Part shown: one piece after another, positions 48,708 to 61,580 of the stretch
How the letters are laid out: each line of letters starts with the position of its first letter
How positions within the stretch are numbered: the first letter of the stretch is position 1
Source of the DNA: Strigamia acuminata
Taxonomy: Eukaryota > Arthropoda > Chilopoda > Geophilomorpha > Linotaeniidae
Direction of reading: 5' to 3'
DNA length: 64,000 bases
Assembly (NCBI GenBank): GCA_949358305.1
Contig: OX442320.1
Coordinates: forward strand, 9,564,259-9,628,258
Translations under genes and position numbers: made by a program
The notes under the pieces: model-generated
The model's input: the letters and a program-made list of their open reading frames with translations, nothing else
What the model was told of the DNA's origin: nothing
Databases searched by the model: none

Positions 48708-51700
48708 ATGGGTTCGGAAACTCAATTTTGCCTTCGATGGAACAACCATCAATTGAACATGCTCACTGTTTTCGAAAACTTGTTGCAAAGTCAAAGTTTT
48801 GTGGATGTCACTTTGGCTTGTGATGGACTGACTTTAAGAGCTCATAAAATGGTGCTGTCGGCCTGTTCCCCATACTTCCAAACCATCTTCACCGAAAACC
48901 CTTGCAAACATCCCATTGTGATCCTCAAAGATGTCTCCGCGAATGAATTGCAATCGCTGCTGGATTTCATGTACAAAGGAGAGGTGAATGTCTCACAGGA
49001 GAAGTTGTCCTCCTTACTGAAAACTGCCGATTACTTGAAGATAAAGGGCTTGAGCGAGGTTTGTCGCCGTGGACTGGACACCGAAGAGACTACGGTAACC
49101 ACAGCTAGCGGAAGCCAGAGTAAGAAGCCGAACCATCGACGAAAACTCCGGGATCGACAAGACTCCGTTAGTCCAACATCGTCGTCGGCCGGATCGAAAA
49201 GCGACCATTGCTTGACTATGAAAGGATCTCCGGAGATTGTCGAGACCCAAGTGGATTTACCGCCGCTTGATGAATCTCCAATGGCTTCGGATAAACAAGA
49301 TCATTTACCACAACTTCCCGCTGTCGTGGAGCCAGTACCGGAGGATGAAGACAATGGTGCAGTTCCTATTAAAAAGGTTAGTTTGGAAAGAAAGATATGG
49401 CAATGTCTGCTGCCAGGAGAAAATAACAAGTGAGGCAATAGACTCTTTGTGTCTGAGAAAATTCCCAGGATACTTTTACTTGTCAACAAGGATAAGCATT
49501 TTGAACCAAATGCATTTTCCCCTGTCAATTGACATTTCAAAAAGACAGTAGGTGCATTCAATCCTCAAAAGACATTGAGTTATTCGTCTGAAATGACTTC
49601 GCTAAACAGGATTTGATGTTTTTGACATCGTACCTCTGAGAAGTCAACGCGAAAGAATTCAAATAAGTGGATTAAGATTAAGTGAAATTGAAATCACTTG
49701 TTTGACTTATAGAAGTACATATCTCTTTTGCACCTGCTATTGGCTATTGTTACCACAAAATTGTAGGTTTACTCAAAACCACCACAACGTTGACCTATCC
49801 CAGCCAGTTTACGCCTAACTGTGTACTGTGTTATACTACGTGGAAAAGTAGTTCTATTCCTTTGACAATGAAACACTTTTGTTGATCGATCACAATGTCT
49901 GGAGTTCTTTACAAATATGGTGTTATGAGCTACTTTTTTGTGCCACTACACCAGTGATACGGCTCGAACAATAGGTCAACGTTGTGGTGGTTTTGAGTAT
50001 AGCCGTCTTTTTAGTTCAATCGAGAATTAAGTGAATTCATCTTTTGAGGATGAATGCATATTGTTCTTTTAGAAGCAGCCATGCTACAGATTTAGAAAGT
50101 TCTATTATTTTAAACAGGAAGCAATACCATTTACACCACCACCTATGGAGACCGATAATAGCCCGGATGATAGATCTTCATCACTATCGGCTTTGCCGTC
50201 AACCTCTACTGCTCAAGGTATTTTAAAGCAGGAACTTGGCCTCTCACATATATCCAAATGTCAATTTGTTCTTGGTTTTCCCAATGCCAATACCAGGCAC
50301 AGGTCCAGAAAATTTTGTAGGGGGTTGCTGAAATATTTTTGCACAATTTATCCTCAGTAAAACATGCTAACCAAAGTTTAAGAGGGTAGTGTCATGGATA
50401 CCAGTCCAAGTTTTACACCAACTAACTGTTTGGGCCTTTTTGATGGATATTTATGGCAAATTTAATTTTGTAGGTTATTGAGAAAGTACTTTCCTTTTAT
50501 CTGCTCCATTTGCTTCCTCATAATAATTTAGGCTTAATTCTGGCAGTGATAGATTGAAGAAAAAAGTGTTTTTTTTTTAAATATTTTTTATTACTAGTAT
50601 TTTTGGTAATTGAAATGGAAATTGAAATGTAAAATAGAATATCCACATTTTTTATGGGGCAAAAACAAAAATCCAATTTGTGGAGTGTTATGAGAGGACA
50701 TCTTGTGCAAACCTATTTGGGGATAGTTAAATTGTCCTATTGTGGAATCTAATACTTCCTCCAAGAATGCAATTTGAACACAGTTGGTCTTCTTCCAAGA
50801 GTTTTCCAGGAGGTTTTGAATAAAGCAGGAACTGGGCTTTATGTTCATTCTGGGAAAATGAACAAGTTAATCAAGAATTGCCATCAGAGGCCCATACAAA
50901 GAAGAATGCTGGCAGTTTTCATTTGATTTCCCAATCAAATTTTTGAGAAAACTATGTAGCTTGTTGTCCCTTCCAAGTAAGTAATTTTGCTGCCTGTAAT
51001 CATTTCCAGGTGATCCTGCTTGTGGTAAACAGATGGTCTTTAATAGAGCACCAACTAGCTTCACCGGTTTGTGTGTAATTTGTAGGCCCCAATCACTAGG
51101 CTATCCACAACTTAAAATCCAGGACTAACAAGGATAAATAAAACTGCTAATTGCAACTGGTCCACTAATCCACACAAGATGCTAATGATGATATGATAAC
51201 ACAGCTGAGCACCCTCAGTCAAGCACTTATATGCGGCCTGGTGAGCATATTTAGCACATGCATCAGTGCTGATATTAGAAATTTTATGCAATACCCAAAG
51301 AAGTCGGATGTAATTGAATGTTTGGACCTGTAATTTCCGGCCAGCTTTGTGGCTCGGACACAACTGCCGGGTCCTAAATCCAATCAATCTTTGTCAAACC
51401 TAAAGAACATACGACATACGTTATCCCGACTACGCAATACAGTCGAGCTTCGTTATAACGAGCAGTGGCGTCAGCTACATTTCAAAATTGGCGTGAACTA
51501 GGGGTTACAAACCCTCTTAAATATTGAACCCTAGAGGGCCAGGCTCAGATTCAACATAAGCCTAGCTGGTCTATCCTTTGCCTCCCGCATGATGAGTAAA
51601 AGGCATGGCTTCTTTTAATGGAAAATTATGACCATTACCATGCTCATCTCTATTGCAAATATTTGCAACTTCATCGTGCTTGGTAAAGAACAAACATGTC

Positions 51701-52858
51701 AGACTCTGTGGAGCTAGAACTAAGAATTGAACCTGGATGTATTTTTTTTATCTCCATTACACAGGGGTGGGATGGGGATTATGCTTACAGTATATTCAAT
51801 TATGTAGCAAGATATGTTAAAATGGGACCCCCCTCTCAAAAAAGTCTCCTGGACATACTCAGCTCAATTTCTTGAATGAAGTAAGAATAGTTTCCCACAA
51901 TTACTTAAGAGAAAAGATTAGATCAGGTTTTCTTAAAGTTTTTTCACTCGCTAACCCTTGTCGCCAGAGAAATTTTTACGCGATCCCACATACTGCTGTT
52001 TTTACACGATTTATTTTGGGTCTATATACAAATCAAACGTTTTTGCGATCCACAGCTTAAAGCTAGGGTCACACTTGTGTTCACACTAGATGCGATGCGA
52101 TGCAATGCAAGGAAAAATTAGTCAAACACAACGCAGAGTCTGTTCACACTGTAGGGCACGCGTGAACAGAGCTGAAACAATTGATATTGCGTCTGGCCAA
52201 TCAGATGGGTTCAATGAAACCTGGAATTGGATGTAGTTCTAGAACTAGTTCCAGAATCCGAAAATGGCGGCCTGTTTGCATGTGGCAAAGTCTCGCCAAC
52301 CAGACGTGAATCGACGAGAGTTGGAGTCGATCGTGATTGGTTGGCCGCAAGACCTTTCCTTGCGTTGCGTCGCTTACTTCAACTTGGAGTTGAAGCAGGA
52401 ATTGGCGTCAACGTCAAGAGTTTTTGGACGCAAGCAGCTTGCGTTGCGTCAGTTTTCTTGCGTTGCGTCTAGTGTGAACACAAGTGTGAAGCTAGCTTAA
52501 GAAGGCCTGGACTAGAGGCCTAAAATAAGTTATGCTCGTTTGTTTTGATTCAGGTTTGATACCGCTTTCGCGTAGAGCCCTCGCTTACGCGCCTCAACGT
52601 TGTCGGCTCTGCCAAAAAGTGATCTCTAATATATACAATTTCCGGAAACACTTGAAAGTCCACAGCCCCGTTCAGCAACGATTCGAATGCCACCTATGTC
52701 TGCGCGTTTACAACCGAGAGGACAACCTGAGGTGGCACTTGCGAACCAAACATGGCGTCCAGCTGCGCAGAAAACCGCGCAGACCTGGAGTCACACTTCT
52801 GTCTCGTGATAATTCATTACTTGCTCCTGTTCCCGAGCAACGACCACTTCCGCCCTGA
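48708..52858 (+). CDS. BTB/POZ C2H2 zinc-finger factor, tramtrack/broad group
   Basis: Nuclear transcription factor. Three exons: 48708-49376 (223 codons, donor GTTAGT), 50118-50217 and 52554-52858; total 1074 nt, 357 codons plus stop. The BTB domain covers residues 1-118 (FCLRWNNHQLNMLTV, VDVTLACDGLTLRAHK, DFMYKGEVNVSQEKL). A basic, Ser-rich and then acidic linker follows. Two C2H2 fingers: CRLCQKVISNIYNFRKHLKV-H and CHLCLRVYNREDNLRWHLRT-KH, then a Pro-ending tail. Intron phases 0 and 1 and the exon 2 ending in STAQ|G copy the left BTB gene (STSQ|G). Genes of this type often use several alternative finger exons; none other was seen between 50218 and 52553. Without splicing, exon 1 would read on to a stop at 49433. 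Poly(A) signal at 53848-53853. Confidence 0.92.
49772..49997. mobile_element. 226 bp MITE with perfect 27 bp TIRs
   Basis: Left end CTCAAAACCACCACAACG, right end its exact reverse complement over 27 bp (49772-49798 and 49971-49997), flanked by TA on both sides. TA duplication suggests a Tc1/mariner-type mobiliser. Lies in intron 1 of the BTB gene; no coding capacity. Confidence 0.93.
50218..52056. other. BTB intron 2, mostly featureless
   Basis: Contains CAGTCGAGCTTCGTTATAAC at 51440-51460, which looks like a pogo/Tigger-type transposon end. No exon with a zinc finger found on either strand. Confidence 0.5.
52061..52496. mobile_element. 436 bp TTAA-flanked MITE
   Basis: Flanked by TTAA at 52057-52060 and 52497-52500. 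The ends are imperfect inverted repeats over about 40 bp (AGCTAGGGTCACACTTGTGT at the left, ACACAAGTGTGAAGCTAGC at the right), with GATGCGATGC / GCGTTGCGTC subrepeats inside. TTAA points to piggyBac-type mobilisation. It lies 57 bp before the zinc-finger exon acceptor. Confidence 0.88.
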
Positions 52859-53871
52859 TCTCAACTCATTTAAGGGTGTTTGAAACGACTCAACAATATC
52901 ATTTATTCTTGTTATTTACAGTATTTTGTCATTGTTTTCATTGAAAATAGTCAGTTTATATAAGAAAGATAATTTAATTTTCTTTTTCTTTTTTTTATAC
53001 TGTCAGAATATACTGAAACGTACAAATACAAAACAATAAATCACTTTTATACTGATTTAATAAGATTAAACCACTCAGGTACCTCAATCATCAAGAAAAT
53101 AGCAACAAACAGTTGTACATAAAATATGAATAATTTTTATAGTTTTTTATTCTATTTAACAACAAAATGCTCAGTTTTAGTTGACATAGTTCAATCAATG
53201 TACCTGTAACTGAAATAGTTCAACACACTTGTTACCTGTTTTCAAACCAAATGGTACCTGATTTTGTACAACGAGCTTATCATTAATATCAACACAGTTG
53301 AATAATATCATCAATGGTGGAAGTTGAGCCCTGGATTGATTTTAGATTTAAATAAATGAATAAGTTGAATAAATAAATAAATAAATAATCAAATTAAATT
53401 AAAAGTATTTTCTTTTCTTGCATTTTGCAAATATTTCTGGTTTTTTAAACTGTGGAAATTCGTGTAATTTTATTCAAATGTTCTGGGTATTTATTGAATG
53501 ACTTTGTGATTGTTCTAAGTATGACATTATTGATATTTATAATCAGGAATATAATTATTGATATTAATATAAATGTATATTTATATAAACATCTATTATA
53601 AATTATACATCATATATATACACACACAATCTACTATTATAATTAACCACCATATATATATATATATAAATATAATATTTCTGGTGATTTACTGCTGTGC
53701 CATTTTAGTGTAACCAAATGTTTCTTGTTGGAAAAAATATATATATAACAATAATTATAATGATATTCTATATATATATATTTATTGTTTTTAATATTTG
53801 TTTATTCTATTTTAACTTGTTTCAATTGTAATCTGAATCTTAAAACGAATAAAAAGTCACCGTTAAATCGT
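52859..53871 (+). other. 3'UTR of the right BTB gene, with TA repeats
   Basis: A/T-rich, with (TA)n tracts at 53580-53670 and 53735-53785, ending at the AATAAA of 53848-53853. Confidence 0.65.
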
Positions 53872-55060
53872 TCAAAGATTTCATTTTAATGGAATAACTG
53901 AACGGACCACAGTCAGGGTCGAATTGGAAAGGAATATCGGCCCAAATATATAAATTTGTTCCAGTGGCCCAACACGTCCAGATTTCCCAGTACTAAATTT
54001 GTTTCCAGTCCAGCCCTGATGTCTACGACTGATACCCACTATTCAGCAGTCCACTCTTTGATCGCGCTAGGTTCACTTTAGTGACGCACCTTTAACCTGA
54101 CCTGATCTAACCTAACCTGACCACCACACCGTTTGCGTCACTAAAACGATGGAATCCTTGGCAATCGCCAATTCGTGAATTTTTGCTTTATTTTCTTTTA
54201 TGTTTATATCAGCAATGTTCTTTACCAGGAAATTCAATTATGTTTGAAACTGCTTTCTATTTATTTCATGAATTCTTATCTTTCTGTCGGATTTAATGTA
54301 AACTTTGGTGAAGCTCTGTTTACTGCTTCCATTTGTCAAATCTTTCTGGCATTGTACCAAACCTTGATGAAGATGATCCTTTCACATCATATCCTGCAGA
54401 AACCAAAATAATACCAAGAATAAAAAAAAAGATTTCCTCAGAGATAAATTGATTTATAACCCACCTGAAGACAAAATCATACTTATCCTCACTTAAACCT
54501 CTTCATTTCTTGACAATTCCATGGCAACACACGAATTCAATCCGCCATTAACGAAAATGGCGAACGACGATTTCACTAAAACAACAACACAAAGCGGTAA
54601 AAAAAAATAAAAATAAAATCCAATATCTAAATTAAAACATTTCTTTTAAAAGACAATAATTACGTTACATAATTGTATAATAATTGTGAGTTGATTTGTT
54701 CCTTCCCCACCTGCACTTATCTCGTCATTAAAAGTTAACTCGAACCATTTATTTGGCTCAAATGCAATTTTAGTCTACCAATTACGTCACACGCCGGCAT
54801 TGCGCAAGGATTTATGGGGGAATTGTGCAGGTTGAACTCCCAAAACACAATAGTACTACACTTTGGCTTACATGTACCGCGCATGGGCTCCGTGACGGGG
54901 GCCATTTTGTTCACCATCCCGGACTATCGTATGCGCCAACCGTACAGTATCTATTTTCAACTTTTATTTTGAGAAAATGTCTAACTCTTATTTTCGGAAA
55001 GGGGTGCCAGGAAGTGCGTAAATTATTATAGTTCGGCTTGAAATCGAAACAATCCGAAAT
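53872..55060. other. Intergenic DNA and promoter side of exon A1
   Basis: 53920-54020 is a dispersed repeat matched at 56310-56410 (CCAGTCCAGCC, CAGATTTyCC). CCTGACCTGATCTAACCTAACCTG simple repeat near 54095. G+C rises at 54780-54920, the likely promoter of the next gene. Confidence 0.45.
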
Positions 55061-55156
55061 ATGCACACGGGCGGTGTTAGTGTGGAGAAAAATCGTTGGA
55101 GAACCCATGAGGATGAAACAGTGCAAGTGGCCGATCCAAACACAAAGGATGTGCAG
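55061..55156 (+). CDS. Alternative first coding exon A1
   Basis: 32 codons: MHTGGVSVEKNRWRTHEDE, TVQVADPNTKDVQ, then the donor CAG|GTAAAT in phase 0. Nearly the same peptide as exon A3 at 60746. The gene body must lie right of the window; the protein family is not recognised. Confidence 0.75.
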
Positions 55157-57942
55157 GTAAATTGATAAATAAATACGTTTATGTGAATGGTGAACACATT
55201 AAAGACGTTTTTATGCGTGAATTCATGCGTCGTGTATGGAAATCGAGGGCGTGGAGGTGATTTTTTTAATGTTATTTTCTTAGCAATTTTCAATATAAAC
55301 TCCGCCCTGCGATGCTGTTGTTGTCACTTCAGCAGAAAGTAAATATAAAAAAGAAAATATTGTCGCTTGTACTTTGGACCGATTCCAATTCAAGTTTCTC
55401 TTAACTCTTTTTCTGGCAAAATGCAACGGTGCAAAAAGTTTCAATTTTCGACACGACACATAATATTCGGTTGAATGCAAAAAAAGCGTCTTTAATGGCG
55501 ATATTTGTGGCTAAAACTATTTCAAGCGAGGAATTTAATTCTTTCTGCTCAAGGAAATAATTTTAGATGATTGAAAAATACTTTTTTTTTATAAAAAGAA
55601 GTAAAGTGGGCTCGAGTGTTTAAGAATAAATCAATGGTGAAATAGCAAGAGTGGAGAAATGCTGAATACAAGTGTTGGGTATTTCAGTTGCTCGAAAGAC
55701 TAATTTTAAACCGGAGATAATTGTTAGGTGAAGTGAACAGAATTTCTTGAAAGGGTGTGGTTCAAATTATTAATCTCTTGAGGTTATAATTTCTATCTTG
55801 AAAGGCCAAACAACACTATAGCTGCATCCGAAAACAACATTTTTTAACAACATTATTTTAAGTGTATTTTAAGTTTTAACATGGGTTTAAACAGGAAATG
55901 ATGTCATTTTTGTTTTAAAATTGAAGTAAAACACAAAATATTTTAGTTTTTGAATGCGGCTACTGTTTGATGCCGTAAGTTTAGTTTTCTTACGGCATCA
56001 GTCATCAGCATCGGTTTGTCGCTTGAATTTTCAAAGACAAAACTTTTGTTAATCATCCATTTTAAATGCGTGTTTAAATATTTTCCAGTCGAATAGCCGT
56101 CTAAATGTGCATTTTGATTGGTTTAAACGAGATAAAACCGGACTTAAAAACTTTCTGCAAGTAGCTATTGATTTGTTTTGTACGGCCCCAGTGGCACGGA
56201 TGATCGATTTAACAGCGCATCTATCTAGATGCGATTTAAATATTTTCCAGTCAAATTAGGCTTTCTAAACAGCGCTTCTCAAAGATATTGGGATATTGGG
56301 AATTTCTCGGTGGCCCATGATGCTTTGGATCGATAAATTTGGTCCCGTGGTCTGACCTGTCCAGATTTTCCGGTAGTAAATTTGTTCCCAGTCCAGCCGT
56401 GGCGGGCCGGTCCGCCACTTCATCGTTGAAAAGCAAAGATTTTGTAGCTTTGTGTAGAAAGAGCAGTGTTAGTAACTTACTGGTCCTCAACAAATGAATG
56501 AATTTTATTCCAAGAATTCATTTGCAAGTTGAATTGTTCGTAAGTCCAGCAAAGGTGTATACTGTACAGGGTGGAAAAATTGTTACTCTTAATTAATCTT
56601 ATTTTTTTTAAATTTTTTTTTACAAATTAATAAAGGTACAAATTAATCAAAAATTTTAATCTTACTTTGAAAACTACAACAGCTGGCATACAGTGCTAGA
56701 CATGCGAACAAACATATGCGCTGCCGCGAAATTGAAGTTCGTATCTCTGAAAGTTCGTAACTCGAATGTTCGTGTGTAGGGGGACTAACTGTATGGGCAT
56801 ACGTACGATCAACAATCTGGAGTCCTTGTCTAATTATTACGTGAGTATGCGTCCCACACCATGGTAACCAATCCCCAGGCTGCCATGGCGAAGACCGTAC
56901 CAGTCAGTTTGATCGAAAAGATTTAGTTTAGTGCCATTATATTATTAAAATCACTTTATTACTGGTCTAAAATACACATTTAGATTGGTTTTACGAAGAT
57001 AGACCGGACTAAACTATCTTCCGGAGACTTTAATCGACAAACCAAGTTAAACACCCATTTTAAACCCGCGTTTAAATATTTTCCAGTCAAATGGCTGTCT
57101 AAAATATGCGCTTAGATGGGACTAGTGATTTGCTTTGTGCGGGCCTCTGGGCTGGTTATAAGGGGATTGCAGGTCATTGAGTAGAACTGAGGTGAATTGC
57201 GTGTTTTAAGCCGATCAAAGTCGTTTTTCAGCCACTGTCAACAGGAAGCAGCTGCTCGAATCTGTTTTCACTTGAGTTATTATGGAGGATTTAAAAGAGC
57301 CGCTCTCAGCATATTTATTTCTCAGCTTTGAAAAACGCGTTGGCTTTCTAGCAACGATTCCGATTGTCAGCAACAAAACAAATTCGTTCTGCAGCCCATT
57401 CAAAAGCCGACACATAACTCAATTTTATTCCGCCTTTGAATGACGAAAATTTAATTAAAATTCCAGAATTAGTGTTAACGCAATTAGATATAAATAGAAA
57501 CCGAAATCTTGCGCGTCCTTGGTTGCTAGGTAACTAGGTAACAAGGTCACCTCTAGTGCTCCTCGACGATTAATCTTTGCGTCCATTTTTCACGCGTTGC
57601 CATGGCGATATGAACGGCGATACGTGTTAATTTGACGGATTTTGCAAACTTTTTCGCTGCGTTATTTTTTCGAATTGAATTTGATTCCCCTTTTCACCGC
57701 GAGGTCGCTATGTCAAGATTGACTTTCCTCTTGCAATCGCTCTGCTTTTCATTCGCTGTTCGATCACCACTCGCTTGTGGCGCTCTCTTTGCGGCCTCTT
57801 TCGAGTGGGGCTCGTACGCAACAGGTTAAGGCCCCCCCCCGCTGTATTTTTGCTGACGTCATATCGCGTTCGGACGCCCGAAACACCGAATTTATGACGT
57901 CACGTTGGCACGATACACGTGCTGGGCCGATATGTGATTGAG
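55157..57942. other. Intron with dispersed repeats
   Basis: A repeat with TTTAAATATTTTCCAGTC occurs at 56075-56265 and again at 57060-57100. 56690-56790 resembles a DNA-transposon end (GTTCGTAACTCGAATGTTCG). G+C rises from 57480, with a C run at 57827-57839, as expected of a promoter for exon A2. No gene of its own. Confidence 0.5.
55820..55962. mobile_element. Short TIR element (about 140 bp), copy 1
   Basis: Ends AGCTGCATCCGAAAAC and TTTTTGAATGCGGCT are inverted. A second copy lies inverted at 62728-62866, with matching interior (AAACAGGAAATGATGT). Confidence 0.8.
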
Positions 57943-58035
57943 ATGATGTCCAATGCTGCCAGCAAAGGCGGAAAGGGTCAAAGTAACGCGAATCCGGACG
58001 GGGAAATGGATGCGCTCTTATTGGGTAAAATTAAG
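57943..58035 (+). CDS. Alternative first coding exon A2
   Basis: 31 codons: MMSNAASKGGKGQSNANPD, GEMDALLLGKIK, donor AAG|GTAAGA in phase 0, in a G+C-rich setting. The second ATG at 57946 may also serve. Unlike A1 and A3 in sequence but same phase and strand. Confidence 0.65.
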
Positions 58036-60059
58036 GTAAGATTTTTTTTTTTGAATTATTTTTTTTTTCTGTTTATCTGTTGCGAAATTAGTGTTTTTGA
58101 AATGGGATGATGTTTTTTAATTTTTTTTGGTTGCCATGGCAACGCAGCATCCGTCTCGTCTCAATTGGCCGTGTTGTTTTTCGCCTAATTCAATCTCTGC
58201 TCATATAAAATGGCTTCCAGTCATAAACGCAGGAAAATGGAGTTTACCTAGGGGTCCCCTGAGCTGGCGAATGATTGGCACGGGTTCGAGTGTCCCCAAG
58301 TACGAGCAATCACGGCTCGGTTAGTTTTCGGGCGTTTTTTTTCGTTTTTGGTTTACGACGTCGTTAAAAAGCGCGAAAATCAGTTCACGTGGTGAATGAA
58401 GTCCGTTTTCTCAACGCAAAACGATGTTTTCGAGGTTTTTTTTTACAAGGGGGGGTCTATGCCCCCCTTGACCCCCCCAAACCCAACCTTGTTTGTTTTT
58501 AGCAACGTAGACTGGAGTGAGCATTTTTATCAATGTATTTCGATGCATCTCTCAACCAATCACAGCGCGTCATGAAAATAATACGTTTATGTCGGACAAG
58601 AATGGAGGTTACTTCGTTTTTAAAAGTCTCATGAATGAATCATGTGGCGATTGAGCGGATTGGTCAGTGCTGGGGGTTATTTTAGCCGGTTTCGTGAGGA
58701 AAAAAACTTGTTGATGCAGGACGAGTTTGGATGAATGAGGGTGGGGATCGATAATCAGTCAATCGGAGGGAGTTTAAGGAAAAAGGAAGTCAAAGGGTTC
58801 GGAACTTGAGGTTGTTATGTGGGCGACGTGAAGGAGAAATGATGGTGAAAGGCTCGGTGAAATCCGATTAGTTTTTTGGGGTTTTTTCTTTGTGTGTTTT
58901 AATTGCATTGGAGTTGTGGGAGGTCGGCACGAGATGGCGCGGTGGTGTCAATATGGCGATCGATTGAAATGATGAAGTGAAAATGGTTGGGTTTTTTTTT
59001 TGGGGTTTTTTTTTTTGGGGGGGGGGGGGGGGGTTAAAAATGTATATTTTTGGGAGAAATGTGGTGGTTTTTGATTTGTTGGGGTTCCATCTGGCGGCGA
59101 AATGTGAAATATGTGTTGGTGCGGTTTAATGCTGCCATCTGGTGCAATTGTAGATGCAGAAATGCCAGTACTGGAGGAAGTTGGGACTTGATTTGATAAG
59201 TGAAATGTCATGTTGGAGCGCTCTTGTTAAACAAATTTGCATTTTAAGTGTTTCCAACACATTTATAACGGGTAAATTTTTTTAAAAACAAAATTTTTGG
59301 GTTTAAGTTGCCGATAGAGAGCGCTAGCAACGCCAGAAGTTGAAACAAACACACAAACATTCATGTCAAGTTAAATAAACGCCGTTTTAAAATATTAAAA
59401 AACGGCCATTTGTAATCGTCGTTGTCCAAACACCGTCGGTTCGTGCGGTGGAAATTGCGGGCTAAAAAGGGAATTTGCAGCTGTTCCAACTGCGATATCT
59501 AACGCGGAAACGAAGTGCAAAGAGAATTGAGAAATAAATAGGCACGAAACAGGAAGAAAGATCATTTCCTCCTCATTAACCCGATGGTTTTTCGGCCATA
59601 AATCGGTGGATTTGTGTCGCAATTAACAATTTGCGCAGGAAAAACGTCGCGGGATTAAGTAATCCTCGACAGAATCACTTTTCACGTACCGCACGAATTA
59701 GAAGGAGTGATAAAAGCGCATTAAAGGAGTGATTAGGAGCCGTGTTTGTAAACAAGAAGCCGGTTACACTGGACTTTTATTTGCTCCTCAAGTGCTGCTT
59801 GGGATGAAGTTTGTGTTCGGGCTCTCAGGTGGGTCGTGGAGCTTTAAGAGCACTGCATTGCGTTTGTACTTGGTGCCAAAATACCCGCCAAATCTAGTTA
59901 GGCTTGTTTCGTATGCGGCGCATGCGTAGAGGTGGGCGATAGGGAAAGTGCAAGGTCGGTTTTGAAGGTCGGTGCACTTTTTTTTTTTTTTTTTTTTTTC
60001 TGGAATTTGGAAATGACGGTTGACCAGGGGGTGATTGAAGATGGAGTTGGGAATCAAAT

Positions 60060-60092
<33 letters not shown>

Positions 60093-60745
60093 GGGATTTG
60101 TCTCTAGAGGGAGTTGTTAGTTGGATTGGGTTTTGTTTTTTTTTTTGTTTTTTTGGTTTTTTTTTAGTTTTTTTTAGTTTTATTTTTAGTTTTTTTTAGT
60201 TTTTTGGTCGTGATGGGAATTTTTGATTAATTTTGATGCGGTTAGAATTATTTTATGTTACGGCGCTTTATTTTATTTTTTTAAATTTAATTTTTGTGTT
60301 TTTTTTTGGTTTTTTTTTTATTTTGAGTTTTTCTACCGGAAATGATGTGATTATATAATTAGAAATTTTTTTTGGGGGGGGTGTGGGGTGGGGGTGGGCG
60401 GAGGAATTGTTGACGTAATAATTTTTCCATTTCGTTGTACGGAAACAACGCGATCTCATTACTGCGCTCCGATTGCATTGTGGGAACAGTGCAGCGTCTC
60501 AAAAGGGTGTAGCACGTGCGGGATACTCGTGGGTCCGGGCGGGTGCCTCAGGGCGGGTTGTGCAGCGTTGCAAATGTCAAAATGTAGACTATTCGTGATT
60601 GTTTTGTTGATCCGGAGCGGAAAGTGAAGAGAAAATCGGAGAACAAAATTGAAAAATTTTTAAGGAAAAAATCAAAAATTTCTGCGGGGAAAAAAAGAGG
60701 ATGTAAAAGAAAAATATCGGGGGAGATTTGTGAAAGTTGACAAGA
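58036..60745. other. Intron and promoter region of exon A3
   Basis: G-rich tracts at 58443-58490, 59015-59033 and 60372-60400 and long T runs at 59979-59999 and 60066-60093. 60420-60600 is G+C-rich and is the likely promoter and 5'UTR of A3. No coding sequence supported. Confidence 0.5.
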
Positions 60746-60838
60746 ATGCATACTAATGTCCACGTGGAAAAAAACCGCTGGCGGACTCACGAAGATGAAA
60801 CCGTACAGGTGGTGGATCCTTATTCTAAAGACATAAAG
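60746..60838 (+). CDS. Alternative first coding exon A3
   Basis: 31 codons: MHTNVHVEKNRWRTHEDETV, QVVDPYSKDIK, donor AAG|GTAGGA in phase 0. Shares VEKNRWRTHEDETVQV and the DPxxKD ending with A1, 5.7 kb away: a duplicated first exon kept as an alternative start. Confidence 0.78.
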
Positions 60839-60889
60839 GTAGGAGGAGTAAGTAAACAATTTTTTTATATTAATTTCATAGAAGTTTGA

Positions 60890-61580
60890 GAGAATTTCAG
60901 TGAAATAATCGAGAGAATTTGAGTGGGAAAATTGAGAAAATTTGAGTGGAAAAAATGAGAAAATTTGAGTGGAAAAAATGAGAAAATTTGAGTGGAAAAA
61001 ATGAGAAAATTTGAGTAGGTTTGAGTGGGAAAATTGAGAAAGTTTGAGTAGATTTGAGTGGGAAAATTGAGAAAATTTGAGTGGAAAAAATGAGAAAATT
61101 TGAGTGGAAAAAATGAGAAAATTTGAGTAGATTTGAGTGGGAAAATTGAGTTGATTTGAGTGGGAAAATTGAGTTGATTTGAGTAGATTTGAGTGGGAAA
61201 ATTGAGAAAATTTGAGTAGATTTGAGTGGGAAAATTGAGTTGATTTGAGTGGGAAAATTGAGTAAATTTGAGTAGATTTGAGTGGGAAAATTGAGAAAAT
61301 TTGAGTAGATTTGAGTGGGAAAATTGAGAATTGAGTAAAAATGAGTAGAAAAAGTGAGTAAATTTAAGTAGAAATATGGAGTAAAATTGAGTAAATAATG
61401 GAGTAAAATTGAGTAAATAATGGAGTAAAATTGAGTAGAAAAGTAAAGTAAAATTGAGTAGAAAAGTGGATTAAAATTGAGTAAAAAATGGAGTAAAAAT
61501 GAGTAAAAAATGGAATAAAAATGAGTAAAAAATGGAGTAAATTTGAACAGAAAAAGTGAGTGAATTTGAGTAGAAAATGC
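60890..61580. repeat. Minisatellite (GAGAAAATTTGAGTGGAAAA)
   Basis: More than 25 short variant units of 20-33 bp in the intron after exon A3. The 248-residue minus-strand frame over it (F, S, L, I-rich) is a repeat product. Confidence 0.95.
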
